DNA from: Cupriavidus taiwanensis
GTDB lineage: Bacteria; Pseudomonadota; Gammaproteobacteria; Burkholderiales; Burkholderiaceae
NCBI RefSeq assembly: GCF_900250075.1
Contig: NZ_LT977070.1
Location: 248,001-312,000, forward strand
DNA: 64,000 bases
Reading direction: 5' to 3'
Both the position numbers and the translations under genes were made by a program. Below, one piece after another: positions 17,263 through 26,617 of this stretch. Positions within the stretch are counted from its first letter, which is position 1. The number at the start of each line of letters is the position of its first letter. The notes under the pieces are model-generated. The model was not told the DNA's origin, made no database searches, and saw nothing but the letters and a program-made list of their open reading frames with translations.

Positions 17263-18225
17263 CTAGGTCCGGCTGCGCATTCGCATCCAGTCATCCAGCG
17301 GGTTGCTGGGAAAGCTCACGGTGTGCTCGCGCGCGCGCACCGGCACGCTGGTCACGGCGGCACGCTTGGTGCCCGCATTGCGCACGGTGCGTGCGCCGGT
17401 GCGGGCCTTGCCAAGGGCGGCGGCGGCATGGCTGGCCACCTCGTCCATGGTGGCCGCGATCGCGGCCACGCTGGCATCCGGGTCATCGGCGGGGCTGCCG
17501 GCGTGCTGCCCGCCGTGCTGCTGCGCCTCGCCCAGCTCGAACACCGACTGCAGCGCCGAGAGCTGGTCCGCGCCGGGCTGCGCCACGTTGAGCACGGCCT
17601 CGACCATCGCGGTGAGCTGGGCCAGCACGTGCGCATCGCTCATCTGCCGGCCTTGCGTGAAGGCGGGCAGCAGGCTGGTCAGTTCCTCGCCGGCGAGCAC
17701 GCCCGCCAGTGCCTTGAGCGCGAACTGCAGGCGCCAGCCCAGCTCGTGCCGCGGCAGCGCCGGGATGGCGCGCGCGAAGGCATCGAAGAAACGGCCGTAC
17801 ACCGGCGCGTAGTGCTCCAGCAGGTATTGCTTGATAAACGGAGAGGTATCCGAATACACGCGCCCCAGCAGCCGCAGGAACGACGGCCCGCCCACCGACG
17901 GGTCGCGCGCCATCTGCAGCGCGGGCACGAACAGCGCGCCCATCACGTGCTCGCAGCGGATGGCGTGGCCGGGCCAGCGCGCTTCGCACGCGTCGAGCAG
18001 CGCCAGGCGCCGCGCGTTGAGCGGGTCCAGGCGCCGGCTCAGCACGGCGTGCATCATGATGTCCTTGCTGCGGAAGTGGTAGTTCACGGCGGCCAGGTTG
18101 ACGATGGCGCGCGAGGTGACCTGCCTGAGGGAGGTGGCTTCGTAGCCGACCTCGGTGAACAGCTTTTCCGTGGCGTCGAGAATCCGGGCCTTGGTGTCTC
18201 CTGCCGAGCTTTTGCCGGTCTTCAT
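17263..18225 (-). CDS. TetR-family regulator with long C-terminal extension
   Basis: This 320-residue regulator has the TetR helix-turn-helix at residues 10-55 (DTKARILDATEKLFTEVGYE, then VNLAAVNYHFRSKD) and a long ligand domain (FLRLLGRVYSDTSPFIKQYL). The last 90 residues are an unusual Ala/Thr/Arg-rich tail. The domain resembles the CerR/fatty-acid-type TetR group that has a dedicated C-terminal domain. It lies between the GMC oxidoreductase and the DUF1571 gene on the same strand and may regulate one or both. The palindrome at 18370-18381 upstream is a candidate self-operator. Confidence 0.85.
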   Translation of the reverse strand: MKTGKSSAGDTKARILDATEKLFTEVGYEATSLRQVTSRAIVNLAAVNYHFRSKDIMMHAVLSRRLDPLNARRLALLDACEARWPGHAIRCEHVMGALFVPALQMARDPSVGGPSFLRLLGRVYSDTSPFIKQYLLEHYAPVYGRFFDAFARAIPALPRHELGWRLQFALKALAGVLAGEELTSLLPAFTQGRQMSDAHVLAQLTAMVEAVLNVAQPGADQLSALQSVFELGEAQQHGGQHAGSPADDPDASVAAIAATMDEVASHAAAALGKARTGARTVRNAGTKRAAVTSVPVRAREHTVSFPSNPLDDWMRMRSRT

Positions 18226-18369
18226 GGGGGCGCTTCTCTCTTCTGTACCGCGATAAACCCCTGTGCAATTTGCTGCGCTGTTCGCTCCCTGCTCTGGCGG
18301 CATACGGATGCTTGAAACAGCTGTACGAAGCCTATCCACGGCTTCGGGCGTTTCACAAGCGCTGAATTG

Positions 18370-18381
18370 GAATGGACATTC
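18370..18381. promoter_or_regulatory. Candidate operator palindrome upstream of the TetR gene
   Basis: GAATGGACATTC is a perfect inverted repeat with GAATG/CATTC arms. It sits 145 bases ahead of the TetR start in the gap after the GMC gene. Binding is inferred only. Confidence 0.35.
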
Positions 18382-18497
18382 TAAAAACCGGTGTTGTGTG
18401 GGCCATCGCACGGCATGGTCCGACGCGCGATGCAGCGGGCATGCTGGCCGCATGCCCGCACAGCCAGACCAGGTCGTGCCGGTCTCGCGCGAATGCA

Positions 18498-20093
18498 TCA
18501 TGACGTGAGGTTTTGCGCCAGCGCGTCGGCGTTCTGCGCGCTCAGCGCGAACACCGACAATTGCGGATTCGCGCCCACGCTGGTCGGGAACACCGAGCCG
18601 TCGAACACCGACAGGTTGGCCAGCTGGTGATGGCGGCCGCGGCTGTCGACCACGCCGCCGCGCGGGTCGTCGCTCATGCCGCAGCCGCCCATCAGGTGCG
18701 CGGTGAACAGAGCGCTGCGGAACGGCTTGAGCGGCAGCCGCGCGATGGCTTCGCGCGCTTCGGGCCAGCTGCGGTACTCGGCGGCGTCGAGGTGCGCGGG
18801 CCGCACGCGTTCGGCGCCGGCGGCGAACTGCGCCTGCGCCATGCTCAGCCACGCGCGCCGTACGCCGTCCCAGGCATAGTCGGTCATGGCGTAGTCCAGC
18901 AGCGGGCTGCCGTCGGAGGCCAGGCGCACCCTGCCGCCCGGGCTTTCCGGCACGAAGCCGTCGCGCAGCAGCGCCAGCATGGCATTGGTATGCGGCAGCT
19001 GTGCCATGTCGCGGCGCAGCGCCTCGCCCACGCCGTTGACCACGCCCGCGCTGATGCCGGGGAACATCGGCGGGACCTCCAGCTTGTAGCCCATCGGCCC
19101 GGTCGCGCCGTGCTGCCACTGGAAGTGGTCGGAGGCGACCGATTGCGGCGCGCCATAATAAGGATCAATGCGCTCCGGCATCTTGGCGATGCTGATATTC
19201 ACCGGATGGATAAACGTTCGTATCCCCAGCCGCTGATGCGGGTCCGGTACGCGCGAGCGCAGCAGCAATGCCGGCGTGTTGATGGCGCCGCCGGCGGCGA
19301 CCACGTGCCGCGCGCGCACGACCACGGCGATCCCGGTGGTCGTATACCCGTCGGCGCCCAGCGCCTCGCCGGTGACCGAGCGCACGCGCTGGCCGTCGTG
19401 GTCCAGCGTGCGCACCCGCACGCGGTGCACCAGCGTGGCGCCGCTGGCCAGCGCGGCGGGAATGGTCGACACCAGCATCGATTGCTTGGCGTTGACCGGG
19501 CAGCCAAAGCCGCAATAGCCCGAGTTCCAGCAGCCCTTCACGTTGCGCGGGATCACATGCCATTCCCAGCCCAGCGTCTCGCAACCGCGCCTGAGCACGT
19601 CGTTGTTGGGGTTGGGCGCCATCGCCCAAGGTGCGATGCCCAGGCGCTCTTCCACTTTCTGGAACCACGGTGCCATCTCGGCCTCGCTGTGGCCGGTGAC
19701 GGCGTGGTGCGTGGCCCAGTGCGCCAGCGTCTGCGGCGGCGTGCGGAAGCTGGACGACCAGTTGACCGTGGTGCTGCCGCCGACCGCGCGGCCCTGCAGG
19801 ATGGCAATGGCGCCGTCGGCGGTGGTGCGCGCCGCGGCCTCCTGGTACAGCTCGCGGTAGGCGCGGTTCTCGTCCATGTCGCGGAAGCTGTCCGAGGTGC
19901 GCAGCGTGCCTTCTTCCAGCAGCACCACGCGCAGGCCGGCGCGGCTGAGCGCCTCGGCACTGATGCCGCCGCCCGCGCCGCTGCCGACGATGACGACGTC
20001 GGCGTCGAGCGTGCGCGGGGCGGTAAAGGTGCCCGCGTCGAGCACTTTCCAGCCGGCGGCGATGCCGGCATCGTAGAGATTGTCGATGGCCAT
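18498..20093 (-). CDS. GMC-family oxidoreductase (alcohol/cholesterol-oxidase-like)
   Basis: This 531-residue FAD enzyme of the glucose-methanol-choline family probably oxidises a hydrophobic alcohol. The FAD motif is VVIVGSGAGGGISAEALSRA at residues 25-45. GGSTTVNWSSSFRTP matches the second GMC region, and CGFGCPVNAKQSML is typical of long-chain alcohol oxidases. The C-terminal GMC_oxred_C has HLMGGCGMSDDP and VFPTSVGANPQLSVFALS, with the catalytic His/Asn region. The start MAIDNLYDAG is just after the stop of the upstream small subunit (7-base gap), so the two form a complex-type pair. Confidence 0.9.
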   Translation of the reverse strand: MAIDNLYDAGIAAGWKVLDAGTFTAPRTLDADVVIVGSGAGGGISAEALSRAGLRVVLLEEGTLRTSDSFRDMDENRAYRELYQEAAARTTADGAIAILQGRAVGGSTTVNWSSSFRTPPQTLAHWATHHAVTGHSEAEMAPWFQKVEERLGIAPWAMAPNPNNDVLRRGCETLGWEWHVIPRNVKGCWNSGYCGFGCPVNAKQSMLVSTIPAALASGATLVHRVRVRTLDHDGQRVRSVTGEALGADGYTTTGIAVVVRARHVVAAGGAINTPALLLRSRVPDPHQRLGIRTFIHPVNISIAKMPERIDPYYGAPQSVASDHFQWQHGATGPMGYKLEVPPMFPGISAGVVNGVGEALRRDMAQLPHTNAMLALLRDGFVPESPGGRVRLASDGSPLLDYAMTDYAWDGVRRAWLSMAQAQFAAGAERVRPAHLDAAEYRSWPEAREAIARLPLKPFRSALFTAHLMGGCGMSDDPRGGVVDSRGRHHQLANLSVFDGSVFPTSVGANPQLSVFALSAQNADALAQNLTS

Positions 20094-20100
20094 GTCGGGT

Positions 20101-20706
20101 TCAGGCGTGCAGCGCCCGGTAGATGGCCGCGTCGGGGCCGGGATAGCCGCAGCCGGCCCAGGCGGCCGGCAGCGCGTAGTAGCCGACGCTGCCGAGCTTG
20201 ACCAGCACCACCGCGCCGGCATTGAGCGTGGCCAGCCGGCTGGCGCGCCAGCGTGCCAGGAAGGCCTGCACCTGCGCCGGCGTGGCGGCGCTCCAGTCCT
20301 GGCGGATGCCGGCCAGGGCCCAGCGCAGCGGCGTGCTGGCCAGCAGGTCGAACAGCTTGCGCAGCTCGGCCTGCGCGCCCGCGCCCATGGCGGCGCAAGT
20401 GGCGTCGATATTGCGCAGCGCGTCGTGCGCCAGCGCGGCCTGGCGCGGTGGCGGCGCTTCGGCCAGTTCGGTGACGATGGCCGGCAGCAGCGCGCGGAAC
20501 ATCGCCACGTCGTCCGGCCGCAGGAACGACATGCCCGCCTGCGGGGCGGGATCGGCGGACGAGCAGCCGGCCAGCGACGGCACCAGCGCGGTACACGCCA
20601 GCGCGGCCGAGAAGCCAATGCCCACCTTGAGGAAGCCGCGTCGCGTCAGCGCGTGCAGCGCATCGGCAGCGGCCGCGTCGCGGCGGTGATGAGGGTTGGG
20701 GCGCAT
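20101..20706 (-). CDS. TAT-exported small subunit, gluconate 2-dehydrogenase subunit 3-like
   Basis: This 201-residue protein has a twin-arginine leader (TRRGFLKVGIGFSAALACTA) followed by SLAGCSS, which could be a lipobox. The mature helical domain (DDVAMFRALLPAIVTELAEA) fits the small subunit that accompanies GMC dehydrogenases and passes them through the TAT pathway. AAGGAG precedes the ATG. It is followed seven bases later by the GMC gene. The pair suggests a periplasmic, membrane-attached alcohol dehydrogenase rather than a cytoplasmic oxidase. Confidence 0.82.
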   Translation of the reverse strand: MRPNPHHRRDAAAADALHALTRRGFLKVGIGFSAALACTALVPSLAGCSSADPAPQAGMSFLRPDDVAMFRALLPAIVTELAEAPPPRQAALAHDALRNIDATCAAMGAGAQAELRKLFDLLASTPLRWALAGIRQDWSAATPAQVQAFLARWRASRLATLNAGAVVLVKLGSVGYYALPAAWAGCGYPGPDAAIYRALHA

Positions 20707-20816
20707 CGGGTCTCCTTGCGTCGGTCTCTTGTCTTTGCTCTGCGGTGCGGGCGGGCAGGCCCGCATTGACGCTGTCCGGAGTTTGGATAAAGATCGGTGC
20801 CCGGTCTTGATCCCGC

Positions 20817-21920
20817 ATGACAGGTTTTTTGATGCCACGCGCCAACCCGTCCGATGGCGGTGCCGGTGGTATGCAGGCCGGCACCGGGCCTGATCCCGCA
20901 TCCGGCACCGTCTCGCTTGCTTACCTTCGCGCCGTGCTCGACCACGGCGAGCGCCAGGGCATTGCCCCGGCCGAGCAGCTGCGCGCCGTCGGCGTGCCGC
21001 CGGCATTGCTGGACGCGGGGGCGCAGGCGCAGACCGCCACGCGCATTGCCGGCGCGGCTTACCTCGCGCTGCTGGACTGGCTGGAGCAGGCCACCGGCGA
21101 CGCCGATGTCGGCCTGCGCGCCGGCGCCGCCTTCGCGCCGCGCCACTATGCCGAGATGGGCTACGTGGTACTGACCACGCCAACCGTGCGCGACGCCATC
21201 CTGCAGGGCATCCGCTATGAAGTGCTGGCCAACGACATCGGCGGCACCCGCCTGATCGAAACGCCGCAGTCCGCGTGCATGACGTGGCAAGCGCGGCATG
21301 GCCCGCTGTCGCGCCATGCGCATGAGCTGCATATGGCCACGTGGGTGGTGTTCGCGCGCTGGCTGATCGGCAGCCAGCATGTGGCGACGCAGGTCGAATT
21401 CCCGCACGCCGCGCCCGCGGATACCCGGCTGCATGCCGAGGTGTTCGGCTGTCCCGTGGTCTTCAACGCCGGGCGCCATGCCATGCATATCGACCGAGCC
21501 CTGCTGGACCTGCCCTCGCTGCAGGCCGATGCCGGCATGCAGGCGCAGATGACGCGCATCGCCGACACCCAGCTGCAGCAGATCGTTCCTGCGGGCGCCG
21601 ACGCGCTGGCGCAGGCGCGTGCCTGCATCCGCGCGCGGCTGCCGCAGGGCGAGGTGCCGATCGCCGACGTCGCCGCGCACCTGGGCCTGCCGGTGCGCAC
21701 GCTGCAGCGGCGCCTGCAGGCGCAGGGCATCAGTTATTCACAGCTTGTGGATAACGTGCGGCAGGCGCTGGCCCGCCAGTACCTTGCCGAACCCGGCCTG
21801 AGCCTGGCGCAGTGCGCGATGCGGCTCGGCTATTCCGAACAGAGCGCCTTCACCCATGCGTTCAAGCGCTGGACCGGTGAAACGCCGCAGGGCTGGCGCC
21901 GCAAGGGCCGGGCCGCCTAG
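20817..21920 (+). CDS. AraC-family regulator with N-terminal Arabinose_bd-like domain
   Basis: This roughly 367-residue activator is of the OruR/PF12625 type. The N-terminal domain (SLAYLRAVLDHGERQGIAPA, then VGLRAGAAFAPRHYAEMGY) precedes a C-terminal double helix-turn-helix (PIADVAAHLGLPVRTLQRRL and SLAQCAMRLGYSEQSAFTHA, FKRWTGETPQGWRR). It lies between the divergent GMC pair and the plus-strand monooxygenase operon and most likely activates them. The start is uncertain; ATG at 20832 or 20871 is also possible because no strong ribosome site is seen. Confidence 0.88.
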   Translation: MTGFLMPRANPSDGGAGGMQAGTGPDPASGTVSLAYLRAVLDHGERQGIAPAEQLRAVGVPPALLDAGAQAQTATRIAGAAYLALLDWLEQATGDADVGLRAGAAFAPRHYAEMGYVVLTTPTVRDAILQGIRYEVLANDIGGTRLIETPQSACMTWQARHGPLSRHAHELHMATWVVFARWLIGSQHVATQVEFPHAAPADTRLHAEVFGCPVVFNAGRHAMHIDRALLDLPSLQADAGMQAQMTRIADTQLQQIVPAGADALAQARACIRARLPQGEVPIADVAAHLGLPVRTLQRRLQAQGISYSQLVDNVRQALARQYLAEPGLSLAQCAMRLGYSEQSAFTHAFKRWTGETPQGWRRKGRAA

Positions 21921-22099
21921 CGCCCCTTTGTTGCGGCCACGCCTTCGTCATCGGCGAAGCCCTGAAAAAATCCTGCGGTTTCAAACGCACGCAGCCATGT
22001 CCCCGTGCAAGGGGCGATGCCGCCTTGTGGCCTCGTTTGATGTGCTCCAGGCGCCGCTGGCACACCGCAAAAATTAGAACCATCCTTCGATTCACGGCA

Positions 22100-22145
22100 T
22101 TGACCACCCGCGCCGCGCTTCCTACGATGACATTCATCAATGTCA
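22100..22145 (+). promoter_or_regulatory. Promoter and operator-like palindrome of the monooxygenase operon
   Basis: TTGACC (22100-22105) and TACGAT (22123-22128) are 17 bases apart and could be -35 and -10. TGACATTCATCAATGTCA (22128-22145) is an inverted repeat with 7-bp arms at the expected start point, 33 bases before the gene. An activator or repressor site is likely; the binder is not known. Confidence 0.5.
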
Positions 22146-22178
22146 CAATAAACACTGTCGTAAAGGTGAGGAGCGCGC

Positions 22179-23774
22179 ATGAATGCACCCGCGGAGTTGC
22201 CGCCGGCGTTGTCGCCGCAGTGGCCACAACAGGCACCCCCTGCCCCCGAGCACACCGACATCGCCATCATCGGCAGCGGCTTTGCCGGCCTGGGCATGGC
22301 GATCCGGCTGCGCGAGCGCGGCGAGCGCGATTTCCTGGTGTTCGAGAAGGCCGGCTCCGTCGGCGGCACCTGGCGCGACAACCATTACCCCGGCTGCGCC
22401 TGCGATGTGCAGTCGCACCTGTATTCCTTTTCCTTCGCGCCGAACCCGGACTGGTCGCGCATGTTCTCGACCCAGCCGGAAATCCGCGCCTACCTGGAAG
22501 ACTGCACCGACCGCTTCGGCCTGCGTCCGCACCTGCGCCTGCACCATGAGCTGCGCCACGCGGCCTGGGACGAGGCCGCGCAGCTGTGGCGGCTGCAGAT
22601 GGCCGACGGCAAGGTGGTGCGGGCGCGCGTGCTGGTGTCGGGCATGGGCGGGCTGAGCCGGCCGGCGTATCCCGACATCCCGGGGCTGGATACATTCGAG
22701 GGCGAATGCTTCCACTCGCAGCACTGGAACCACGCTTATGCGCTGGGCGGCAAGCGCGTCGCGGTGATCGGCACCGGTGCCAGCGCGATCCAGTTCGTGC
22801 CGCAGATCGCGCCGCAGGTGGCGCAGCTGGACCTGTACCAGCGCACCCCGCCGTGGATCATGCCCAAGCCCGACCGCGAGGTCAGCGCCGCCGAGCGCTG
22901 GCTGTTCCGCCGCCTGCCGTTCACGCAGACCCTGGTGCGCACCGGCATCTACTGGATGCTGGAGTCGCGCGTGCTGGGCTTCGTGCTGCATCCGAAGATC
23001 ATGAAGGTGGTCGAGCGCGTCGCGCGCCGCCACCTGGCCCGGCAGGTACGCGACCCGGCACTGCGCGCGGCACTGACGCCGGACTACACCATCGGCTGCA
23101 AGCGCGTGCTGATCTCCAACGACTACTACCCGGCGCTGACGCGCGACAACGTCGACGTGGTCACCACCGGCATCGCGCGCGTAGAGCGCGATGCGGTGGT
23201 GCTGCGCGACGGCACGCGCCGGCCGGCGGACTGCATCATCCTCGGCACCGGCTTCCACGCCACCGACCCGCTGCCGCGCGGCGTGATCGCCGGCATCGGC
23301 GGCGTCGATTTGGTCGATGCCTGGCGCGACGGCGCGCAGGCCTACCTCGGCACCACGGTCGCGGGCTTTCCCAACCTGTTCTTCGTGGTCGGGCCCAACA
23401 CCGGCCTGGGCCACAGCTCGATGGTGTTCATGATCGAGTCGCAGGTGGCCTATATCGCCGACGCGCTGCGCCAGATGCGCCGCGACGGCGTGCAGGCGGT
23501 GGACGTGCGCGAACCGGTGCAGCGCCGCTTCAACGAACGGCTGCAGGCGCGCCTGGGCCATGCGATCTGGTCGGCCGGCGGCTGCGCCAGCTGGTACATC
23601 GACCCGCGCAGCGGCCGCAACACCACGCTGTGGCCGGGCTTTACCTGGCAGTTCCGCCGCGCCACCGCCAGCTTCCGCATGACCGACTACGACCTGTACC
23701 CGGTGTGCCGCGCCGTGCCGGACGAGGCCGCGGTGCAGCCGGCGGCCGATATCTCCACTGCCGCGGGTGCGTGA
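22179..23774 (+). CDS. Flavin-dependent Baeyer-Villiger-type monooxygenase
   Basis: This 531-residue class B monooxygenase inserts oxygen into a ketone or oxidises a related substrate, using FAD and NADPH. The FAD motif is IIGSGFAGLGMAIRL (residues 29-43). GGTWRDNHYPGCACDV is the family signature after it. The fingerprint FEGECFHSQHWNH (FxGxxxHxxxW) and the second dinucleotide motif VIGTGASAIQ are present. The product would be an ester or lactone, matching the alpha/beta hydrolase two genes downstream. It is first in an operon with tight or overlapping genes. Confidence 0.9.
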   Translation: MNAPAELPPALSPQWPQQAPPAPEHTDIAIIGSGFAGLGMAIRLRERGERDFLVFEKAGSVGGTWRDNHYPGCACDVQSHLYSFSFAPNPDWSRMFSTQPEIRAYLEDCTDRFGLRPHLRLHHELRHAAWDEAAQLWRLQMADGKVVRARVLVSGMGGLSRPAYPDIPGLDTFEGECFHSQHWNHAYALGGKRVAVIGTGASAIQFVPQIAPQVAQLDLYQRTPPWIMPKPDREVSAAERWLFRRLPFTQTLVRTGIYWMLESRVLGFVLHPKIMKVVERVARRHLARQVRDPALRAALTPDYTIGCKRVLISNDYYPALTRDNVDVVTTGIARVERDAVVLRDGTRRPADCIILGTGFHATDPLPRGVIAGIGGVDLVDAWRDGAQAYLGTTVAGFPNLFFVVGPNTGLGHSSMVFMIESQVAYIADALRQMRRDGVQAVDVREPVQRRFNERLQARLGHAIWSAGGCASWYIDPRSGRNTTLWPGFTWQFRRATASFRMTDYDLYPVCRAVPDEAAVQPAADISTAAGA

Positions 23775-23845
23775 CGCACACGCCTGCACGCGCTTTTCCC
23801 CTGCTTTCCCTCAGAACAACGACACACACCGGAAGGAGACCGGAC

Positions 23846-24736
23846 ATGAAGGAGTTCCGCAACAAGGTTGCCGCGATCACCGGCGCCGGCTCGGGCATCG
23901 GCCGCGCACTGGCACTGGCGCTGGCGCGCGAGGGCTGCCAGCTGGCGCTGTCGGACCGCAACGAGGCCGGGCTGGCGCAGACCGCGGCGCAGGCCATGGC
24001 CGCCGCACCGCACGCCCGCATCAGCCAGCACACCGTCGACGTGGCCGACCGCGCCGCGGTCTATGCGTGGGCCGCGGCCGCCGCCGACGCGCACGGCCGC
24101 ATCAACCTGATCTTCAACAACGCCGGCGTGGCGCTGTCCAGCACGGTCGAGGGCATGAGCTACGACGACCTGGAATGGATCATCGGCATCAACTTCTGGG
24201 GCGTGGTGTACGGTACCAAGGCCTTCCTGCCCTACCTGAAGGCCAGCGGCGACGGCCACGTGGTCAATACCTCGAGCATCTTCGGCATCTTCGCCCAGCC
24301 TGGCATGGGCGCCTACAACGCCAGCAAGTACGCGGTGCGCGGCTTCACCGAATCGCTGCGGCAGGAGCTGGACCTGATGGACTGCGGCGTGTCGGCCACC
24401 ACCGTGCACCCCGGCGGGATCAAGACCAATATCGCGCAGGCCAGCCGGGTCTCGGCCAGCGTCAACGGCTTCCTGGTGCGCGACGCGCAGCACGGCAAGG
24501 ACGAGTTCGAGAAATTCTTCATCACCTCGCCCGACAAGGCCGCGCGCGTGATCCTGGAGGGCGTGCGGCGCAACCGCCGGCGCGTGCTGATCGGTCCGGA
24601 CGCCTACGCCGCCGACGCCATGGCGCGGCTGCTGCCCGCCGCCTACCAGTCGCTGGTGGTGCGCGAGACGCGCCGCAAGCGCGATCTGGGCAACGTGGTG
24701 GCGCCCGCACCGGTGGGCCAGGGAGAGCGTCCGTGA
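23846..24736 (+). CDS. Short-chain dehydrogenase/reductase
   Basis: This 296-residue NAD(P)-dependent SDR has TGAGSGIG at residues 12-19, NNAG for the strand after it, catalytic Ser in NTSSIFGIF, and the YNASK catalytic Tyr/Lys pair. A C-terminal extension (about 40 residues) includes VVRETRRKRDL. AAGGAG lies eight bases before the ATG. Its stop overlaps the next gene's start (GTGA). It probably interconverts alcohol and ketone for the monooxygenase. Confidence 0.9.
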   Translation: MKEFRNKVAAITGAGSGIGRALALALAREGCQLALSDRNEAGLAQTAAQAMAAAPHARISQHTVDVADRAAVYAWAAAAADAHGRINLIFNNAGVALSSTVEGMSYDDLEWIIGINFWGVVYGTKAFLPYLKASGDGHVVNTSSIFGIFAQPGMGAYNASKYAVRGFTESLRQELDLMDCGVSATTVHPGGIKTNIAQASRVSASVNGFLVRDAQHGKDEFEKFFITSPDKAARVILEGVRRNRRRVLIGPDAYAADAMARLLPAAYQSLVVRETRRKRDLGNVVAPAPVGQGERP

Positions 24737-25695
24737 GCCGCCTGGCGATGGAAGCGGACGCCGCGCTGCTGGCGCCGCCGGGCACGCTGACGCGCTGGTT
24801 CGGGCAGGGCCGCGTGGGCCTGTTCAGCCTGTCGCGCGCGACGCTGGCGCAGCGCCATGCGCTGCCGGCCTCGCGCTGGGTGCGCGTGCTCGATGCGATG
24901 GTGCACTACACCGACGAAGGCCCCGCCGACGGCGACACCGTGGTGCTGATCCACGGCTTCGGCGCGTCGCTGCATACGTGGCAGGGCATCGTGCCGGCGC
25001 TGGCGCAACACTATCGCGTGCTGCGGCTGGACCTGGCTCCGTTCGGGCTGACCGGGCCGCTGCGCGATGGGCGCGGGCGCATCGAGACCATGGACGTGCA
25101 CCGCTACCGCGACTTCATCGATGCCTTCCTGGCGGCGCTTCAGGTGCGCCGCGCCAGCGTCATCGGCAACTCGCTGGGCGGGCTGATCGCGTGGGACCTC
25201 GCGGTGCGCCGGCCCGGTGCGGTCGACAAGCTGGTGCTGATCGATGCCGCCGGCTTTCCGATGAAGCTGCCGGTCTATATCGACCTGTTCCGCCATGCGC
25301 CGGTGCGGTGGTCGGCGCCGTGGCTGCTGCCCGAGTGCATCATCCGCGCCGCCACGCGCGACGTCTATGGCGACGCCGCGCGCGTGCCCGAAGCCACCTT
25401 CCGCCGCTACGTGGACTTCTTCTATGCCGAAGGCAGCCGCGAGGCGGTCGGCAAGATGGTGCCGAAGCTGGACTTCGCCCAGCTCGACACCCACCTGCTC
25501 GGCAGCGTGCGGGCGCCCACGCTGGTGCTGTGGGGCGAGCGCGACCGCTGGATCCCGCCGGCGCATGCACAGGCCTTCGCCGAGCGCATCCCCGGCGCGC
25601 AGCTGCGCCGCTACGCGGGGCTGGGCCACGTGCCGATGGAAGAAGACCCGCAACGCGTGGCCGCAGACCTGCTGCCATTCCTGGACCGCCAATGA
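24733..25695 (+). CDS. Alpha/beta-fold hydrolase (esterase/lactonase-like)
   Basis: This 320-residue serine hydrolase has the oxyanion motif IHGFGASLHTW, nucleophile Ser in VIGNSLGGLIAW, acidic residue in LWGERDRWIPP, and His in GLGHVPMEEDP. Start GTG 24733 overlaps the SDR stop by four bases; ATG at 24748 is an alternative. Next to a Baeyer-Villiger-type enzyme, the natural role would be opening the ester or lactone product. Confidence 0.88.
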   Translation: MSRLAMEADAALLAPPGTLTRWFGQGRVGLFSLSRATLAQRHALPASRWVRVLDAMVHYTDEGPADGDTVVLIHGFGASLHTWQGIVPALAQHYRVLRLDLAPFGLTGPLRDGRGRIETMDVHRYRDFIDAFLAALQVRRASVIGNSLGGLIAWDLAVRRPGAVDKLVLIDAAGFPMKLPVYIDLFRHAPVRWSAPWLLPECIIRAATRDVYGDAARVPEATFRRYVDFFYAEGSREAVGKMVPKLDFAQLDTHLLGSVRAPTLVLWGERDRWIPPAHAQAFAERIPGAQLRRYAGLGHVPMEEDPQRVAADLLPFLDRQ

Positions 25696-25741
25696 ATCGC
25701 GCCGGCGCCGCGCGCGCCGGCTGTCACCCAAGGAGACCGCC

Positions 25742-26617
25742 ATGATGCCAGTCCGCCGCGACGTGCATCCCCACCTGCCGCCGGAGCGCATCAGCGACTG
25801 GCACGAGCGGGGCCGCCACGTCACCCATTTCCTCAACACGCTGTCGATCTTCTTCCCCGCCGGGGAACGTTTCTTCATGGACAGCGTGCGCAACTACCGC
25901 GACCAGGTGAAGGACCCCGAGCTGAGCCGCGCCATTGCCGGCTTTATCGGCCAGGAAGCGATGCACACGCGCGAGCACATCCTCTACAACCGGCTGATGG
26001 AAGATGCCGGGCTGCCCGCCGCGGCGCTGGACCGCGCGGTGTGGAAGCTGCTGGACCTGCTGCGCAAGATCCTGCCCAGGTCATGGCAGCTGGCGCACAC
26101 CATCGCGCTGGAGCACTACACCGCGATGCTGGCCGGCGGCGTGCTGAAGGACGTGCGCCACCTGGGCGCGAACTCGCAGGCCGGCTACCGGCAGGTGTGG
26201 ACCTGGCACGCGCTGGAAGAAACCGAGCACAAGGCGGTCGCCTACGACGTCTGGAACACGGTGATGAAGCCTGGCCCGTACCGCTACTTCGTGCGCACCT
26301 TCACCATGCTGACCACCACGGTGACGTTCTGGGCCATGGTGTTCGTGTTCCATATCGCGCTGGTGATGGGCGACAAGGGCTGCCCCAACAAGCTGGGCGG
26401 GTTTGGCACCGCACTGCGTTTTTTGTGGGCATCGCCCGGCGCGCTGCCGCGCATGATCCCGGAGTGGCTCAGCTATTTCCGCCCCGGCTTCCATCCCTGG
26501 GACGACGACAACCGTGCCGAGCTGGCCCGCATCGATCCGCTGGTGCGGGAGATCGAAGACACCGCGCGCGCCGCCGGCGTCTCCACCCGGGCACCTTCGC
26601 TGCGGGGGGCGGCATGA
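25742..26617 (+). CDS. PF10118-type metal-dependent protein, possible di-iron enzyme
   Basis: This 291-residue protein belongs to the family usually labelled predicted metal-dependent hydrolase. I see a ferritin-like carboxylate pattern: Glu42, Glu72-x-x-His75 (EAMHTREH), Glu124 (ALEHYTAM) and Glu160-x-x-His163 (LEETEHKAVAYD). This is the layout of soluble di-iron oxidases. A hydrophobic segment (TTTVTFWAMVFVFHIALVMG, about residues 190-210) suggests membrane contact. AAGGAG precedes the ATG, and the stop overlaps the rubredoxin start (ATGA). The overlap with a rubredoxin gene supports an electron-accepting oxygenase or desaturase rather than a hydrolase. Confidence 0.78.
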   Translation: MMPVRRDVHPHLPPERISDWHERGRHVTHFLNTLSIFFPAGERFFMDSVRNYRDQVKDPELSRAIAGFIGQEAMHTREHILYNRLMEDAGLPAAALDRAVWKLLDLLRKILPRSWQLAHTIALEHYTAMLAGGVLKDVRHLGANSQAGYRQVWTWHALEETEHKAVAYDVWNTVMKPGPYRYFVRTFTMLTTTVTFWAMVFVFHIALVMGDKGCPNKLGGFGTALRFLWASPGALPRMIPEWLSYFRPGFHPWDDDNRAELARIDPLVREIEDTARAAGVSTRAPSLRGAA

